Part shown: in pieces, positions 34,584 through 47,947 of the stretch
Position numbering within the stretch: position 1 is the first letter of the stretch
How the letters are laid out: each line of letters starts with the position of its first letter
Assembly: GCA_001972305.1 (NCBI GenBank)
Contig: BDDD01000555.1
Location: 308,676 to 372,675 of the forward strand
DNA from: Cephalotus follicularis
Taxonomy: Eukaryota; Streptophyta; Magnoliopsida; Oxalidales; Cephalotaceae
DNA length: 64,000 nucleotides
Direction: 5' to 3'
Program-made: the position numbers and the translations under genes
The notes under the pieces: model-generated
Seen by the model: the letters and a program-made list of their open reading frames with translations, nothing else
Database searches by the model: none
What the model was told of the DNA's origin: nothing

Positions 34584-36297
34584 TCCTACCCTCCTTAGAA
34601 AAACCTCATCCCAAGATTTCCTAGGTTAAAACATGTGAGGGTAGAATGTCTGCGTTTCTTTCTCGCGTCTCATACAACTTTCTCAAGCCTATAGCATTAT
34701 CATCACACTTCACCCATGAAGCATCCTCATCCTTTAACCATTTGGTCCACGACCGTATAACCCGTTTTATCATCCTTCGGTGTCCATATCATTCAAAAAC
34801 CATATCTGAACATATATTTATATACATATATATGAGTTCTCCATAACTCGTATCCCTCCTTAGCCCTAACGGCTCATATGGTAGCACGTGAGAAGGATCT
34901 GGATAATATATTCTGAGTATTGAGGTATGAACACCTTATGAAATACATGATCTTTCCGTGTGAGTCTGCTAACGGCAGAAGTCCATTCCAACTGTTATCT
35001 CTATCCATCACGCTTCTGCGATGCCACCATGATCCAGGCATATACTCTACCTTATATGGTAGGTTCCAATCCCGTAGGCTGAGTAGTAAGGCAAGTCTAT
35101 GGGCAACAGTACCTACTCTCTCTTCATGTCATTCCACCAAATTGAATTACAGATCTCGATACATCTTGCTAATCGCCGGATGTACTGAGAAACTGGAGCG
35201 ATAAGCTTGGAACTATAGCTCCTCCGTTGGCTTTTCGTTGTAAAGGGAACAAACTCTGCCTTGGGATTTTATCAACTCATCACCACGAATCGAGAATTCT
35301 GGTTTGAATCCGTCTTGATCGTGTAATGTAGCCTTAAGCAATTCACCACTCATTCCTTGAGCCTCTCAATTCTATCCATCAACCATGGTCGTGCTTGAAC
35401 TTATGAGACCGTCAAGCAAGCTAATCAATGACCTAAGGCATCTGCAAGCATATTAGCATCGCCTGGTTAACATTGAATCTCACAGATATAACCATTGATC
35501 AGCTCCATCCACCTTCTTTGTCTCATATTTAGATCCTTCTAGGAGAAAGGATGTTTTAGACTCTTGTGATCTGTGAAAGCCTCTAACTTTGTGTCGTATA
35601 GACAGGGTCTCCTTGCTGAACTTAGCATACCACTGGCGATCTCGTAAGACCTGCCGTGTTCAGCGCATCCATTTTCCATGGCATTCCGTATACGTGGAAT
35701 GCACTAATACATCATCGAAGGAGCCTACGATGATATGGTCAAGATATGGATTACACACCCCTTCCATAAAGTTGGTGAATGTAGTAAGGAATTGATCATC
35801 CCCTTTAACGACACTACGATCGACCCACAAGGTCCATATCGTGACTTGGAGATTGTCGATGATAACACATATCCAAATGGATCCATCTCAGTAATCACTT
35901 CTAACTCATCCATCGGCAATACTAGGAGGTTTGCCGTCATATAGGGTCAGCTATCTTTATAGCGCACGACTCACACACTTTTTCAGGATGAATAGATTCT
36001 CCCATTGGGGTGTTAACTTACATAACATTCCATAAGGATTATGGTTTCACATTAGCATGACATATAAGTCACACGGCAATACATGAACTGAGCGAATCCG
36101 GGTCCATAACCGTATCTTTGCCATGCCATAACCATATACCATAAACTGTATATATACGTCCTGTAGTCAGGGCTCGTCGACCATTCCTCTCGGTGCCACA
36201 CAGATCTACCACGGTCATCTCAGTCGGTGACCTGTTCGCTTCACATGTCATCGCCCTCACTGTCACACCATTGGTATATCTCATGGGGTTTTAGAGG
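34584..36297 (-). pseudogene. E9 polypurine tract and decayed pol
   Basis: The complement of 34584-34605 is purine-rich (TAAGGAGGGTAGGA), just before the LTR. Beyond it, short stretches resemble E7 integrase and RNase H DNA; for example 35505-35545 resembles 22312-22352. No long open frame remains. Confidence 0.65.
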
Positions 36298-36479
36298 GGT
36301 TGTGTAATAACCGCAACTTCAATTAATGTATATTGATCTAATTTTGAAATTAAATATGCATTTTAATTGAGTTATTTGTCCAATTATATTGATTTCTATG
36401 ATTGGTAAATGTTTGGGGTGAATAGATATGCAATTGGTGAAGTATCAAAGACTAGGAAACCCTAATCTAACCCAAACAG

Positions 36480-36560
36480 CCGACTGTCATAGGGCAACAG
36501 TCGACTGTTTGCCACGTGATGAAGGCAGTCGACTGCCCTCTATATCCGGTTGACTGGTTT
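36480..36560 (+). promoter_or_regulatory. CAGTCGACTG palindromes, first cluster, E10 5' LTR
   Basis: Four variants occur in 80 bp (GCCGACTGTC, ACAGTCGACTGT, GCAGTCGACTGC, GGTTGACTGG). The perfect forms are 10-12-base palindromes around GTCGAC. Confidence 0.75.
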
Positions 36561-37572
36561 TGCTCCAGGACAGGTTCCTGGCATGTGCAGGGACAAGAAT
36601 GACAGGTAGGGGGTGTGGGCACATGCGTCCACCACCTGCCAGAACATGCAAAAGGGGAATTTTTGCATGTTCTCTGCAGACCTAACAACCTACAATTGAT
36701 TAATTAAGAGAGAAAAGTGATGAGAGGACAAGGCATGTGATGGAAAGAAAGAAAGAAAAATGTGAGTGCATGTGAGTAGGTAGGAATCTGACAAAATTAT
36801 AAGCCTTGGAGACTTAGATCAGCTGATTGAATGGTGTTTGAGTGTTAGAAACACTAAATGAAGAAAGGAATCATTGAAAGCTTGCATTGGTAGGATTGGA
36901 GAAAGCTCAAAGAAGGAACTTGAGGCTTTAGACACTTGGTAAGTCCTTGATCCGAATTCTCTGTTATTATGTTGATAAAAATGTGACTAGGAATGTTAAA
37001 TATCTTCTATTAATGGATTAGAATTAACAACCTTTGGAATTGAAATGGGAAGTAGTAATGGGATCAAGTGGAATTGGGGATATAGTCTCTAGAATGAATT
37101 TTTAATTATTGTTAGTGTTATGATATATGCTTAATGGTTCCTAAGTATGAATATATCTTCTGACAACACACTTAAGATCAATGGATCCTAGATTGAATGG
37201 TATTTGACATAGAGTTCAAAGAAAAATGGTGAATGGTAAGAATAATGTTAAGACTCAATGAGTTAATGATTAACCACTGTTAAAGTTATTGAAACTTACT
37301 GGTACTGATGCATGTGTCCATAAAACATGCTTACATAGATTGATATTGCTGAATTGGAAGACTGATTGGTGAAAAGTGACTTGGAACAGAAAGAGAAAGA
37401 TCACATTCAATTGATCATGGGATAGCAAATTGAAGTAGGGGTAACGATATGTTATGGAAGATATGAGTATGCATATTATGTATGGTTATTTTCTGCTTGA
37501 TTACATGTGTTTAATTCATTGGAAATTGAAATTACATTGCATGACATGCTACTGCCTGCATTTTCTGGGCAG

Positions 37573-37690
37573 AGGCAGTCGACTGCCACCCTTGGCAGTC
37601 AACTACTCAACCTATCCAGTCGACTGCCAAGGCAAAGCAGTCGACTACACAACCCAACAGTCGACTAATCTTGAGAGCAGCCAACTGTTC
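37573..37690 (+). promoter_or_regulatory. CAGTCGACTG palindromes, second cluster, E10 5' LTR
   Basis: Six variants occur in about 115 bp, including GGCAGTCGACTGCC, GGCAGTCAACTA, CCAGTCGACTGCC and ACAGTCGACTAA, with 8-20 bp between them. Confidence 0.75.
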
Positions 37691-38861
37691 TGGGAAGAAA
37701 TTGCATAAATTGATCGAATTGTTACTGTTTGATATTGTCATTGAATTGTGTATGCTACCATTATGTAGTATCTACTGTTTTATGTTATTTAACATCGATA
37801 CTATTATATTCCAACGAATTGAACGAGTTATGCAATTAATGGTTTAACCATCATTTTCAAATGAGAACTATCATTTACAAGAAACTACTGATTTAGCACC
37901 TACTGTTTTACTGCCTACTGTTTTGTTTCCAACTGGAAACCACTACTGTACTGATATCGATTTCCTCTTATGATATGTACGATCACTGAATTGTTAATGT
38001 TTCTAAAGAAAACAATTTTCATATTGCAGATTATACATATATGTAATATTACATTGAATTGCACTGATTGAATTGATTGTCTATGTTTACTGCCGTTAGT
38101 CGAGTGATAGGAGCCATCACTGACTACGGAGGTGGTCCTATGTGCCAGGAGTTGGCTAGAGCATCCACCCAAACTGATCTGCATCGCAGATATTGATTGT
38201 TAGCTACCCGCTAAATTCCGGTAGTACTGTTTGCCTCCTATCATCAGCGGAGTTGGGATGATAGCTAGGTGGCTCGACGTAGGCTAGGGGTTAGCGACGT
38301 CTGAGACCAATACTGGTCTTTGGACAAACTACTGTACTGATTGATTGTACCCTTGTGCGATATTCTTGCATATGGATTGTTCATGGCCACTTGGCATGAT
38401 TGCTTATATATTGGCTCATTTAAATGTTATTTTGATATAAACTGTCATCCCTGTTGCATCTATATATTCTTTATCATACATTATCATTCTACTTAGCCAA
38501 GTGAGGACAACGGCTAACCCCTACAATTTCAGATTAAGCAAGGCCATCTGGTGACTGCTGCTGAAGTTTGGAGAGCTTCTTATTGATATTTAAGGTTGTT
38601 GTTATCTCAATTATGATGTATCGTATTGAACGGATCACATCCCGTATTGTGTTATATTTCCTTTTGTTTAAGGATAACTGTTGTTTTAACCGCACGTAGT
38701 ATGGGATGCGTGCGGACGGTTGTATTTTATATTCCGGCTTATTAACTGCTTCCGCAAATTGTTTATGAATAATTGAATGAGATGCTGGAATATTATGTTA
38801 ATCCTGATATCACCATATATGTTGTCCATTACATGAACCGAAACGGCGGGGTGTGACAGCA

Positions 38862-38873
38862 TGGTATCAGAGC
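38862..38873 (+). other. E10 primer binding site (tRNA-Met type), first copy
   Basis: TGGTATCAGAGC lies three bases after the 5' LTR end. The duplication gives a second copy at 40280-40291. Confidence 0.93.
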
Positions 38874-39136
38874 ATATTTCATATATGCTAAGCTGGGATA
38901 AGTTTCTCAGAATTTAAGTAAATTGTTTCCTAATGATTTTGTCATTACAAATAGGAAATAGAATGGATCGAAGGAGTGGTAGACGTGGAAGGCGTAGAGC
39001 TGACGAGGAGATCAATGCCCCGCTTGTTCACGAGAATGCCCCGGAAGTAAATGTTCCTCCAGTACACGATGAGAGGATTAATTTCGAACGCATGGCTGAT
39101 CTTTTCTAACACCAGTTCCAAGCCAATGTAGCGAAC

Positions 39137-40186
39137 ATGGAACAGATGAGACAGATGTATGAGGCTACTCAAGCCCGACAGTGTGTACCAGAAGTAAATC
39201 ACGTGGGCCATTTTGGCAGAGACCTGGAGCGGTTCATGCGACAGAATCCTCTGACCTTTAATGACGAGTTGAATGCTACCGTAGCTGAACGGTGGATCAG
39301 GGACCTGGAAAAGATATTTGCTACTCTGGAATGCACTGATGACCAAAACCTTAGTTTCGCTGTGTACCATTTGTGGGGCGAGGCAACTTATTGGTGGGAG
39401 AGAATTGAAGCGAAATGGGAAACCCGTGGACTTGACAAGACTTGGGACAGATTCCAGTCTGAGTTTCTTGGAACTTATGTACCACAGATTGAACGAGATC
39501 GTTGGGAGACAGAACTGATGGAGTTACGTCAAGGAGATATGACGGTAGCTCAATACCAGACTAGATTTATGGAGCTGGCGAGACACACACCTTATCTTGT
39601 TGAGGGTGAGTTCCGAATGATCCGAAGGTTCTTCAAAGGCCTTCGACCAGATATCATATCTAAATTGTTATTGTTACAGCTGACCACTTTTGTTGATGTT
39701 GCTGAAAGAGCAATGATTCTGGAAGCTGACGCAAATGAAAGGAGAGCAGAATGGTCTCGAGTTGTTCCATCGAGGGCTACACGGTCAAGGGGGCAGGGAA
39801 GAAATAATCCTGCTAAGTCAACCAGATTTGACAACAGAGGGCAAGGGGGTTCCCAACGCACACGATCAAGGACACCTAACCGAAGCAGTCAACAGAATGC
39901 AAATGGATGTACCTTCTGTGGTCGTCCGAATCATGATGAATCTGAATGCTGGAAGAAGACGGGAAAGTGCTTGAGGTGTGGTTCACAAGGTCACATAGTG
40001 ATGAATTGCCCAATGACTAGACAACAAGTACGCGGCCAACAAGGAAGTGCTGGCGCTAGTGGCAGTGTTGCGGCGGCTCAACCGCTAAGAGACACCGGAA
40101 AGGGGATCATGAAAGGTAGGGTCTATACCTTATCTAAAGATGATGTGCCAGAATACTTATTAACTGCTTCCGCAAATTGTTTATGA
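39137..40186 (+). pseudogene. E10 gag segment, first copy
   Basis: Chromoviral gag: [54 protein letters not shown] and FFKGLRPDI, then an Arg-rich stretch and zinc knuckles ([28 protein letters not shown]). It ends just beyond the duplication junction. No protease follows it directly. Confidence 0.92.
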
Positions 40187-40554
40187 ATAATTGAATGAGA
40201 TGCTGGAATATTATGTTAATCCTGATATCACCATATATGTTGTCCATTACATGAACCGAAACGGCGGGGTGTGACAGCATGGTATCAGAGCATATTTCAT
40301 ATATGCTAAGCTGGGATAAGTTTCTCAGAATTTAAGTAAATTGTTTCCTAATGATTTTGTCATTACAAATAGGAAATAGAATGGATCGAAGGAGTGGTAG
40401 ACGTGGAAGGCGTAGAGCTGACGAGGAGATCAATGCCCCGCTTGTTCACGAGAATGCCCCGGAAGTAAATGTTCCTCCAGTACACGATGAGAGGATTAAT
40501 TTCGAACGCATGGCTGATCTTTTCTAACACCAGTTCCAAGCCAATGTAGCGAAC

Positions 40555-42945
40555 ATGGAACAGATGAGACAGATGTATGAGGCTACTCAAGCCCGACAGT
40601 GTGTACCAGAAGTAAATCACGTGGGCCATTTTGGCAGAGACCTGGAGCGGTTCATGCGACAGAATCCTCTGACCTTTAATGACGAGTTGAATGCTACCGT
40701 AGCTGAACGGTGGATCAGGGACCTGGAAAAGATATTTGCTACTCTGGAATGCACTGATGACCAAAACCTTAGTTTCGCTGTGTACCATTTGTGGGGCGAG
40801 GCAACTTATTGGTGGGAGAGAATTGAAGCGAAATGGGAAACCCGTGGACTTGACAAGACTTGGGACAGATTCCAGTCTGAGTTTCTTGGAACTTATGTAC
40901 CACAGATTGAACGAGATCGTTGGGAGACAGAACTGATGGAGTTACGTCAAGGAGATATGACGGTAGCTCAATACCAGACTAGATTTATGGAGCTGGCGAG
41001 ACACACACCTTATCTTGTTGAGGGTGAGTTCCGAATGATCCGAAGGTTCTTCAAAGGCCTTCGACCAGATATCATATCTAAATTGTTATTGTTACAGCTG
41101 ACCACTTTTGTTGATGTTGCTGAAAGAGCAATGATTCTGGAAGCTGACGCAAATGAAAGGAGAGCAGAATGGTCTCGAGTTGTTCCATCGAGGGCTACAC
41201 GGTCAAGGGGGCAGGGAAGAAATAATCCTGCTAAGTCAACCAGATTTGACAACAGAGGGCAAGGGGGTTCCCAACGCACACGATCAAGGACACCTAACCG
41301 AAGCAGTCAACAGAATGCAAAAGGATGTACCTTCTGTGGTCGTCCGAATCATGATGAATCTGAATGCTGGAAGAAGACGGGAAAGTGCTTGAGGTGTGGT
41401 TCACAAGGTCACATAGTGATGAATTGCCCAATGACTAGACAACAAGTACGCGGCCAACAAGGAAGTGCTGGCGCTAGTGGCAGTGTTGCGGCGGCTCAAC
41501 CGCTAAGAGACACCGGAAAGGGGATCATGAAAGGTAGGGTCTATACCTTATCTAAAGATGATGTGCCAGAATCTACTACTATTGTGGGAGGTACTATCTA
41601 TATATCTGGCATATTAGCTCATGTATTGATTGACCCTGGTGCGACGCATTCATTCATTGCATCTGAATTTGCTCGCAATTTGCATGGCATCACATCTAGA
41701 CTATCATATGTTTTGGAAGTGAGTACACCTGTGGGTACTTGTCTTTTATCGGATACAGTTATGAAAGACTGTGAAATCGTGATAGCTGGGATTGAACTAT
41801 CCGCTGACTTGATAGTATTACCTATCCGAGATTTTGATGTAATCTTGGGGATGGATTGGCTGTATACCCATCATGCTTGTGTTGATTGCTACAACAAGAT
41901 GATGACATTTTACCTGCAAGATGGGACTGAGTGCAAGTTTGTCGGAGAGAAGAATATTACTGCTCCGATCATTTCATATATACGAGCACAGAAATATCTC
42001 AAGCAAGGATGCGAAGGTTACTTAGCATATGCGATTGATCATACAAAAGGTACACCTTACATTGAACAAGTGCCTGTTGTATGTGAATTTCCTGATGTGT
42101 TTCCAGATGAACTCACTTCGTTGCCACCGGAGAGAGATGTGGAGTTCAGCATTGAGTTATTACCTGGAACTGCTCCTATATCTAGAGCACCATACAGAAT
42201 GGCTCCTGTTGAGCTAAAGGAGTTGAAAGTTCAACTACAGTATTACCTTGACAAAGGTTTCATCAGACCGAGTGTATCACCGTGGGGCGCACCGGTTCTG
42301 TTTGTAAAGAAGAAAGATGGATCGATGCGGCTATGCATTGACTACAGTCTGCTTAATCAAGTGACGGTAAAGAACAAGTATCCTCTACCACATATTGAGG
42401 AGTTGTTTGACCAATTGCAAGGCTCAACTGTATACTCCAAACTTGACCTGAGAACAGGTTACCATCAGTTGAGGATCAGAGAAGGCGATGTGGAGAAAAC
42501 CGCATTTCGAACCAGATATGGACACTACGAATTTCTGATACTGCCATTTGGTTTGACTAATGCTCCTGCAGCTTTCATGTGCTTAATGAACAAAGTGTTC
42601 CAACCTTATCTTGACCAATTTGTCGTTATATTCCTGGACGACATCTTGATCTACTCAAGGAGCACTGAGGAACACATGCAGCACTTGAGAATTGTACTGC
42701 AGACACTACGGAAGGAACAACTGTACGCCAAATTCAACAAGTGTGAATTTTGGCTGGATCATGTGACTTTCTTGGGTCACATAGTTTCGAGTGAAGGATT
42801 GTCGGTGGATCCTTCAAAGATCGAGAGCATTGTTGATTGGCCCCAACCAAAGAACGTGACGGAGGTTCGTAGTTTCTTGGGTTTGGCTGGCTACTACCGA
42901 AGATTCATCAAGGAATTCTCGAAACTTGCTACACCACTGACATAG
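40555..42945 (+). CDS. E10 gag (second copy), protease and reverse transcriptase, continuous
   Basis: A single frame of 796 residues. Residues 1-300 are gag with two CX2CX4HX4C knuckles. Protease is near residues 345-450 ([13 protein letters not shown], then VILGMDWLY). RT is near 505-760: [75 protein letters not shown] and [11 protein letters not shown], where the DD pair is catalytic. The frame ends with the [17 protein letters not shown] tether. Uninterrupted gag-pro-RT is the best-kept coding stretch in the window and fits a recent insertion. Confidence 0.93.
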   Translation: MEQMRQMYEATQARQCVPEVNHVGHFGRDLERFMRQNPLTFNDELNATVAERWIRDLEKIFATLECTDDQNLSFAVYHLWGEATYWWERIEAKWETRGLDKTWDRFQSEFLGTYVPQIERDRWETELMELRQGDMTVAQYQTRFMELARHTPYLVEGEFRMIRRFFKGLRPDIISKLLLLQLTTFVDVAERAMILEADANERRAEWSRVVPSRATRSRGQGRNNPAKSTRFDNRGQGGSQRTRSRTPNRSSQQNAKGCTFCGRPNHDESECWKKTGKCLRCGSQGHIVMNCPMTRQQVRGQQGSAGASGSVAAAQPLRDTGKGIMKGRVYTLSKDDVPESTTIVGGTIYISGILAHVLIDPGATHSFIASEFARNLHGITSRLSYVLEVSTPVGTCLLSDTVMKDCEIVIAGIELSADLIVLPIRDFDVILGMDWLYTHHACVDCYNKMMTFYLQDGTECKFVGEKNITAPIISYIRAQKYLKQGCEGYLAYAIDHTKGTPYIEQVPVVCEFPDVFPDELTSLPPERDVEFSIELLPGTAPISRAPYRMAPVELKELKVQLQYYLDKGFIRPSVSPWGAPVLFVKKKDGSMRLCIDYSLLNQVTVKNKYPLPHIEELFDQLQGSTVYSKLDLRTGYHQLRIREGDVEKTAFRTRYGHYEFLILPFGLTNAPAAFMCLMNKVFQPYLDQFVVIFLDDILIYSRSTEEHMQHLRIVLQTLRKEQLYAKFNKCEFWLDHVTFLGHIVSSEGLSVDPSKIESIVDWPQPKNVTEVRSFLGLAGYYRRFIKEFSKLATPLT

Positions 42946-43367
42946 TTGACTTAGAAGAAGTCCAATTTTGTGTGGGATGATTCCTGTGAAGCGAGTTTCC
43001 AAGAATTGAAGAGTCGGTTAATTTCGGCTCCAGTGTTGGGTTTACCGGAAGGTAATGAGGGTTTTACTGTCTACACTGATGCTTCTGGGAAAGGATTGGG
43101 ATGCGTTCTGATGCAACATGGTAGGGAGATTGCATACGCATCAAGGAAGTTAAAGCCGTACGAGGAGAACTATCCTGTACACGATCTTGAGTTGGCGGCC
43201 ATAGTGTTTGCTTTGCAGAAATGGAGACACTATCTCTATGATGCTCAGTTTGAAATCTTCACTGATCATAAGAGCTTGAAGTATTTATTCTCCCAGAAGG
43301 AGCTCAACATGAGACAAAGGCGATGGGTGGAATTCTTCAATGACTACAACTGTAATATCCAATACCA
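42946..43367 (+). pseudogene. E10 RNase H region
   Basis: [40 protein letters not shown] and [20 protein letters not shown] show gypsy RNase H. The sequence then passes into LTR sequence. Integrase was not found in E10. Confidence 0.92.
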
Positions 43368-44376
43368 CCCATTTTCAAATGAGAACTATCATTTACAAGA
43401 AACTACTGATTTAGCACCTACTGTTTTACTGCCTACTGTTTTGTTTCCAACTGGAAACCACTACTGTACTGATATCGTTTTCCTCTTATGAGATGTACGA
43501 TCACTGAATTGTTAATGTTTCTAAAGAAAACAATTTTCATATTGCAGATTAGACATATATGTAATATTACATTGAATTGCAATGATTGAATTGATTGTCT
43601 ATGTTTACTGCCGTTAGTCGAGTGATAGGAGCCATCACTGACTACGGAGGTGGTCCTATATGTCAGGAGTTGGCTAGAGTATCCACCCAAACTGATCTGC
43701 ATCGCAGATATTGATTGTTAGCTACCCGCTAAATGCCGGTAGTACTGTTTGCCTCCTATCATCAGCGGAGTTGGGATGATAGCTAGGTGGTTCGACGTAG
43801 GCTAGGGGTTAGCGACGTCTGAGCCCAATACTGGTCTTCGGACAAACTACTGTACTGATTGATTGTACCCTTGTGCGGTATTCTTGCATATGGATTGTTT
43901 ATGGCCACTTGGCATGATTGCTTATATATTGGCTCATTTAAATGTTATTTTGAGATAAACTATCATACCTGTTGCATCCATATATTCTTTATCATACATT
44001 ATCATTCTACTTAGCCAAGTGAGGACAACGGCTAACCCCTACAATTTCAGATTAAGGAAGGCCATCTGGTGACTGCTGCTGAAGTTTGGAGAGCTTCTTA
44101 TTGATATTTAAGGTTGTTGTTATCTCAATTATGATGTATCGTATTGAACGGATCACATCCCGTATTGTGTTATATTTCCTTTTGTTTAAGGATAACTGTT
44201 GTTTTAACCGCACGTAGTATGGGATGCGTGCGGATAGTTGTATTTTATATTCCGGCTTATTAACTGCTTCCGCAAATTGTTTATGAATAATTGAATGAGA
44301 TGCTGGAATATTATGTTAATCCTGATATCACCATATATGTTGTCCATTACGTGAACCGAAACGGCGGGGTGTGACA
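43368..44376 (+). repeat. E10 3' LTR portion
   Basis: It matches the last 1.0 kb of the 5' LTR with about 20 differences and ends GTGTGACA next to the GGTTG duplication. Confidence 0.93.
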
Positions 44377-44381
44377 GGTTG

Positions 44382-45548
44382 CCTTTTCGAAGTCAGCCTC
44401 CCTAGAAAGTTTAGACTACTTGGAGGCCTCAGAAACGGCCTACTCGGTAGCCTTAGGTGATAGCGTGACTAGTGAATCCTTTAAGGATAGAACCCAAGCA
44501 AAACCATAAACTTCGTATAAAATAGGACATTTTGGCTTCAACACCATCCTCTAGGCGTCGACGTCATCACTGTAGGCGTCAACTTGTAACACTGGTTAAT
44601 GCACAGAAACTCGAAAGAATGGTCATCGCGTCAACTCTTCACTCATAGGCGTCGACGCTATGAACCAATGCGTCAACGTGTTGATCGATAGAGGGGTTGA
44701 TAAACAAAGGAGAATTTATTCCAAACCCCTAGAAACAATCAATCAGATACTCTGAACCCTTCTCTAGAGGTAAGGATGTTAACTCACCAGGAACCACGTC
44801 CAGGTATTCACAAACAACCAGAACATCCTCCAACCTCGGTATCCATCTCCTGATATCGGTCACATATGCCAGATATCCCCTGTAACCTTGTCCCATAAGT
44901 CTATCAGCATGAAAGGATGATATCATCTGAACTGACTGATGATCCAAAGTCCCAATAAACTGGAATTGAGACTATCTTGATATATTGAAGGTCTTAACCT
45001 TCCCGTAACCATTCGCATGGGTACAATGTGCTGCTAACCAAACCATCATATATCCTTAGGAGGGTTAACTAAGCACACGGACTGTCTTCCAACTATACCA
45101 TCACAATCCGGACCATTACAATCCGTAACGATACAATCCACAAATATATCATATCCGTATCCATACCTTATCCCTTAACCATAACCGCACGATCCCCAGC
45201 CGTACGATTCATGGTTGTACGGTCCGCAACCGTATGATCCATAACTGTATAACCAGCCCATACCATAAAACTGTGAAACTAGGTCAAATTGTATGTCCTC
45301 GATAATTCCCAACTGTGGGACTAGTCTAAATGTGGTATGGTAGTTCCTTTCCTTTTCCGTTCCATATCTACTTGTTTAAGAGACAAAGATTCAGCTATCG
45401 ACTTCACATACCCATAATTCCAAGATACTCCATGTAACACTTATCATTCCGCTATTCCAAGTAACTCCAACTATAGCACTTTAACTCAATCAATCAATCT
45501 CAATTCCACTAGCCGAGGACCCTATCCTAGCGTATCCAGCATAGGACC
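44382..45548 (-). pseudogene. E9 internal region near the primer site
   Basis: A piece at 44729-44947 is the protease-RT linker of Tekay/Del elements (GYRGYLAYVTD, LEDVLVVCEY, then LTSLPLEKG). A GTCGAC-type cluster lies at 44554-44680. From about 45050 to 45540 are CCATAACCGTA-like low-complexity stretches with no recognised protein. Confidence 0.7.
44554..44680 (+). promoter_or_regulatory. GTCGAC-type motif cluster in E9 internal DNA
   Basis: GGCGTCGACGTC, GGCGTCAAC, GCGTCAAC, GGCGTCGACGC and GCGTCAACG occur within about 130 bp, outside any LTR of E9. It could be part of the leader or an unrecognised insertion. Confidence 0.6.
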
Positions 45549-45561
45549 GGCTCTGATACCA
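45549..45561 (-). other. E9 primer binding site (tRNA-Met type)
   Basis: The complement reads TGGTATCAGAGCC, three bases from the 5' LTR end at 45565. Confidence 0.92.
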
Positions 45562-46294
45562 AGCTGTCGCGCCCCAAACCGGGAGAGTAAACCCCCACGA
45601 TCCGACGCGTGATATTCATTCTCCTCAGTCATTCAATCATATATAATTCATACTCCAAAAGCTGCTATAAATTTAAAAATTTAAATCAAAGTCATATAAG
45701 CGGAAGAATCATATATAAATCAGCGGAATAAATCAATCCAAACAAAACTAACTCTTAAAATCTCCCAAAATTTCAGCATGAAGTATTCGTTTATAGGACT
45801 AAACCCCCTGTAAAGGAAAACACATTTTATATCTCAACACTCCCGAAGGAGGAAACAACAGTTTATATACATATACGGGCTCAGCCATCAGCAATCACAA
45901 CTGAACCAGTATCAGATCATTCTAATGCCTCAAATAATGGGCTTGTCCCTGTTTAATGCATCAATACACATATCATAAGCACTGCCATATGTCGGCAGGT
46001 CGATAGCTGAATAAAACATAACTATAACATCTTTATATTTGTCTGAAATACATAGGTTCCTTCTCACAAACCTTATACATAACAAGCCTTATATTCAACT
46101 TATATAAGCAAAACCAAATACAAGCAACTCCATATAAGATTGGCTAACAAAATCTGTTATAGAAAACCTGTCCTTCTTAGCTTACCTCACTGCAGTCCAT
46201 CACCTGTGCCTGAGCCTGACCCATTCAGCACACAGGAGAAATGGGTCAGCGACATAATGTCGTGTAGGTATACTATGCTATGCATGCAACAGTA

Positions 46295-46515
46295 TAATAG
46301 TGATATGCGTGTAACAATATATCAATGTATGTCATGTAGTGCATCAGCATAATAGTGATATGCGTGCAACAGTATATCAATGTATGTCATGTAGTGCATC
46401 AGCATAATAGTGATATACGTGCAATAGTATATTAATGTATGTCTTGTAGTGCATTAGCATAATAGTGATATGCGTGCAACAATATATCAATGTATGTCAT
46501 GTCGTGTGCACAAAT
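46295..46515 (+). repeat. 55-bp tandem array, four copies, E9 5' LTR
   Basis: TAATAGTGATAT starts at 46295, 46350, 46405 and 46460, an exact 55-bp period, one unit more than in the partner LTR. Confidence 0.9.
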
Positions 46516-47602
46516 GACATTTGCGGATAGCGTCAGTATACCAACGGTCCCTAAGCAGTGGTGTACTGGGCAGGTCCTAATCACATAAAAAGGCCATAGG
46601 CCTGTAGCCAATCCATATACAATCAATATCAATCATAGGGACAACCAGTCCATAGGTCTTAGTACTACTCTGCCCCTCCGGCCCGAGATAGTACTACCAC
46701 CGACTACCTACCCTTTTGAGGTCGTAGCAGAGTGGGGAAGAGATAACGCTGATCACATCGTGGCTAAGCCGTAAAAACGGTCAGAGCCCGTAAATATAGT
46801 GGTAAAGCCGTAAAAACGGTCAAAACCCGTAGTATGTGGTAAAGCCGTAAAAATGGACAGAACCCGTAATATGGTGGTAAAGCCGTAAAAACGGTCAGAA
46901 CCCATAGGCGCCAGGAACCTCCAATGATGATGTGATCGAACACCCATAATCCTCGCGACGGAAACGTAGGTTATGGATGGGTTATCTCATAGGTCTCAAA
47001 CAATAATATACATCATAGTCGTACCTTGTAATACTCGTAATCCCATAACATATATTCATTTAAAGGATAGGGACCATTTCATAAAGGATCTCATAGGATC
47101 CACATCGGTCAAATCATATAAAGATCATTTCGTAATCATAAGTCATTTTTCATATCCAATGGCCATTTTTGTGTTCGTAATCCATTTTGTAATCAATTTT
47201 CATATATCATTTGGTTGGTCCCTATCGAAGTTATAATGAATGGAAAGGGAGTCCAAATGGGAGTATCCGCGCCCAGATGTCCCAATGGAAGTACCTGACC
47301 ATTTTGAAATCCATAAAATACTGGAGAGGAAGTCCAAATAAGATATCCGCGTCTCAATATCCTAATGGAACTATCCTGACCATTTTGAAAACCATTTAGA
47401 AACCATTTGCATAAAACTCTTTTATTGAGAACCTTCCTTAAAACTTCACTTTGAACATCGATTTAGAAATCAAAAGTGGTACATTAGGATTTCCATAGGT
47501 TACAAAGCCTTAGGGAGGCTTTCTATGGAATCTGGTTGAAGATAAAACCATTTTGGATGGAAAACCATGTAAAATGGTGTGTTTGGGTTGAATAGGGCAC
47601 TA

Positions 47603-47730
47603 AGCGTCTATGCTTAGCCTCGGGCATCAACAGTTTTAAAAAGCACGAGTATAAAGCGTCAACGGTTTGTTTTAAAGCATAAGGCATCGACTGTTTGGTT
47701 TAACTCATTAAAGCGTCGACGGTTTGGACA
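47603..47730 (+). promoter_or_regulatory. GTCGAC-type motif array, E9 5' LTR
   Basis: This is the partner of 33170-33298. Two motif copies carry G-to-A changes at CpG (GCATCAACAG, GCATCGACTG). Confidence 0.68.
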
Positions 47731-47913
47731 GAAAATGCAGTTTGCAAAAGTGTTCGTAAACCAAAGGAACTATGTCCAAAACAGTTCAAAGCCCTTTAAA
47801 ATTCATCCCATAGCCCATGAATTAAGAGAAGACAAGAACTCATCTCCTCTTAATTCAATATCGAACCCTAATATCATATGTCATATGCAATATGCATATC
47901 CATCCGTATACTT

Positions 47914-47914
47914 G

Positions 47915-47947
<33 letters not shown>

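Larger units (their letters stand above)
36303..38858 (+). repeat. E10 5' LTR
   Basis: This 2,556-bp LTR runs from TGTAATAACC to GTGTGACA. It carries CAGTCGACTG-type palindromes in two clusters. From about 37853 onward it is repeated at 43371-44376. Confidence 0.95.
38738..41572 (+). repeat. 1.42-kb direct tandem duplication in E10
   Basis: Unit 1 (38738-40154) and unit 2 (40156-41572) align at an offset of exactly 1,418 bp. I see one base difference between them, near 39903 and 41321. Each unit holds the last 121 bp of the LTR, the primer site, the leader and gag through the zinc knuckles. The unit limits lie inside the LTR and near the gag-protease boundary, with no obvious long homology at the junction. 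Confidence 0.93.
36303..44376 (+). mobile_element. E10: Ty3/gypsy chromovirus (Tekay-like), incomplete, youngest
   Basis: It has TGTAATAACC and GGGGTGTGACA ends and target duplication GGTTG (36298-36302 and 44377-44381), inside E9. Parts are the 5' LTR, primer site, two near-identical gag segments in tandem, protease, RT, RNase H and a 3' LTR portion. No integrase was seen, and breaks are few. About 20 differences over 1.0 kb between LTR copies (about 2%) make it the most recent dated insertion here. Confidence 0.95.
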
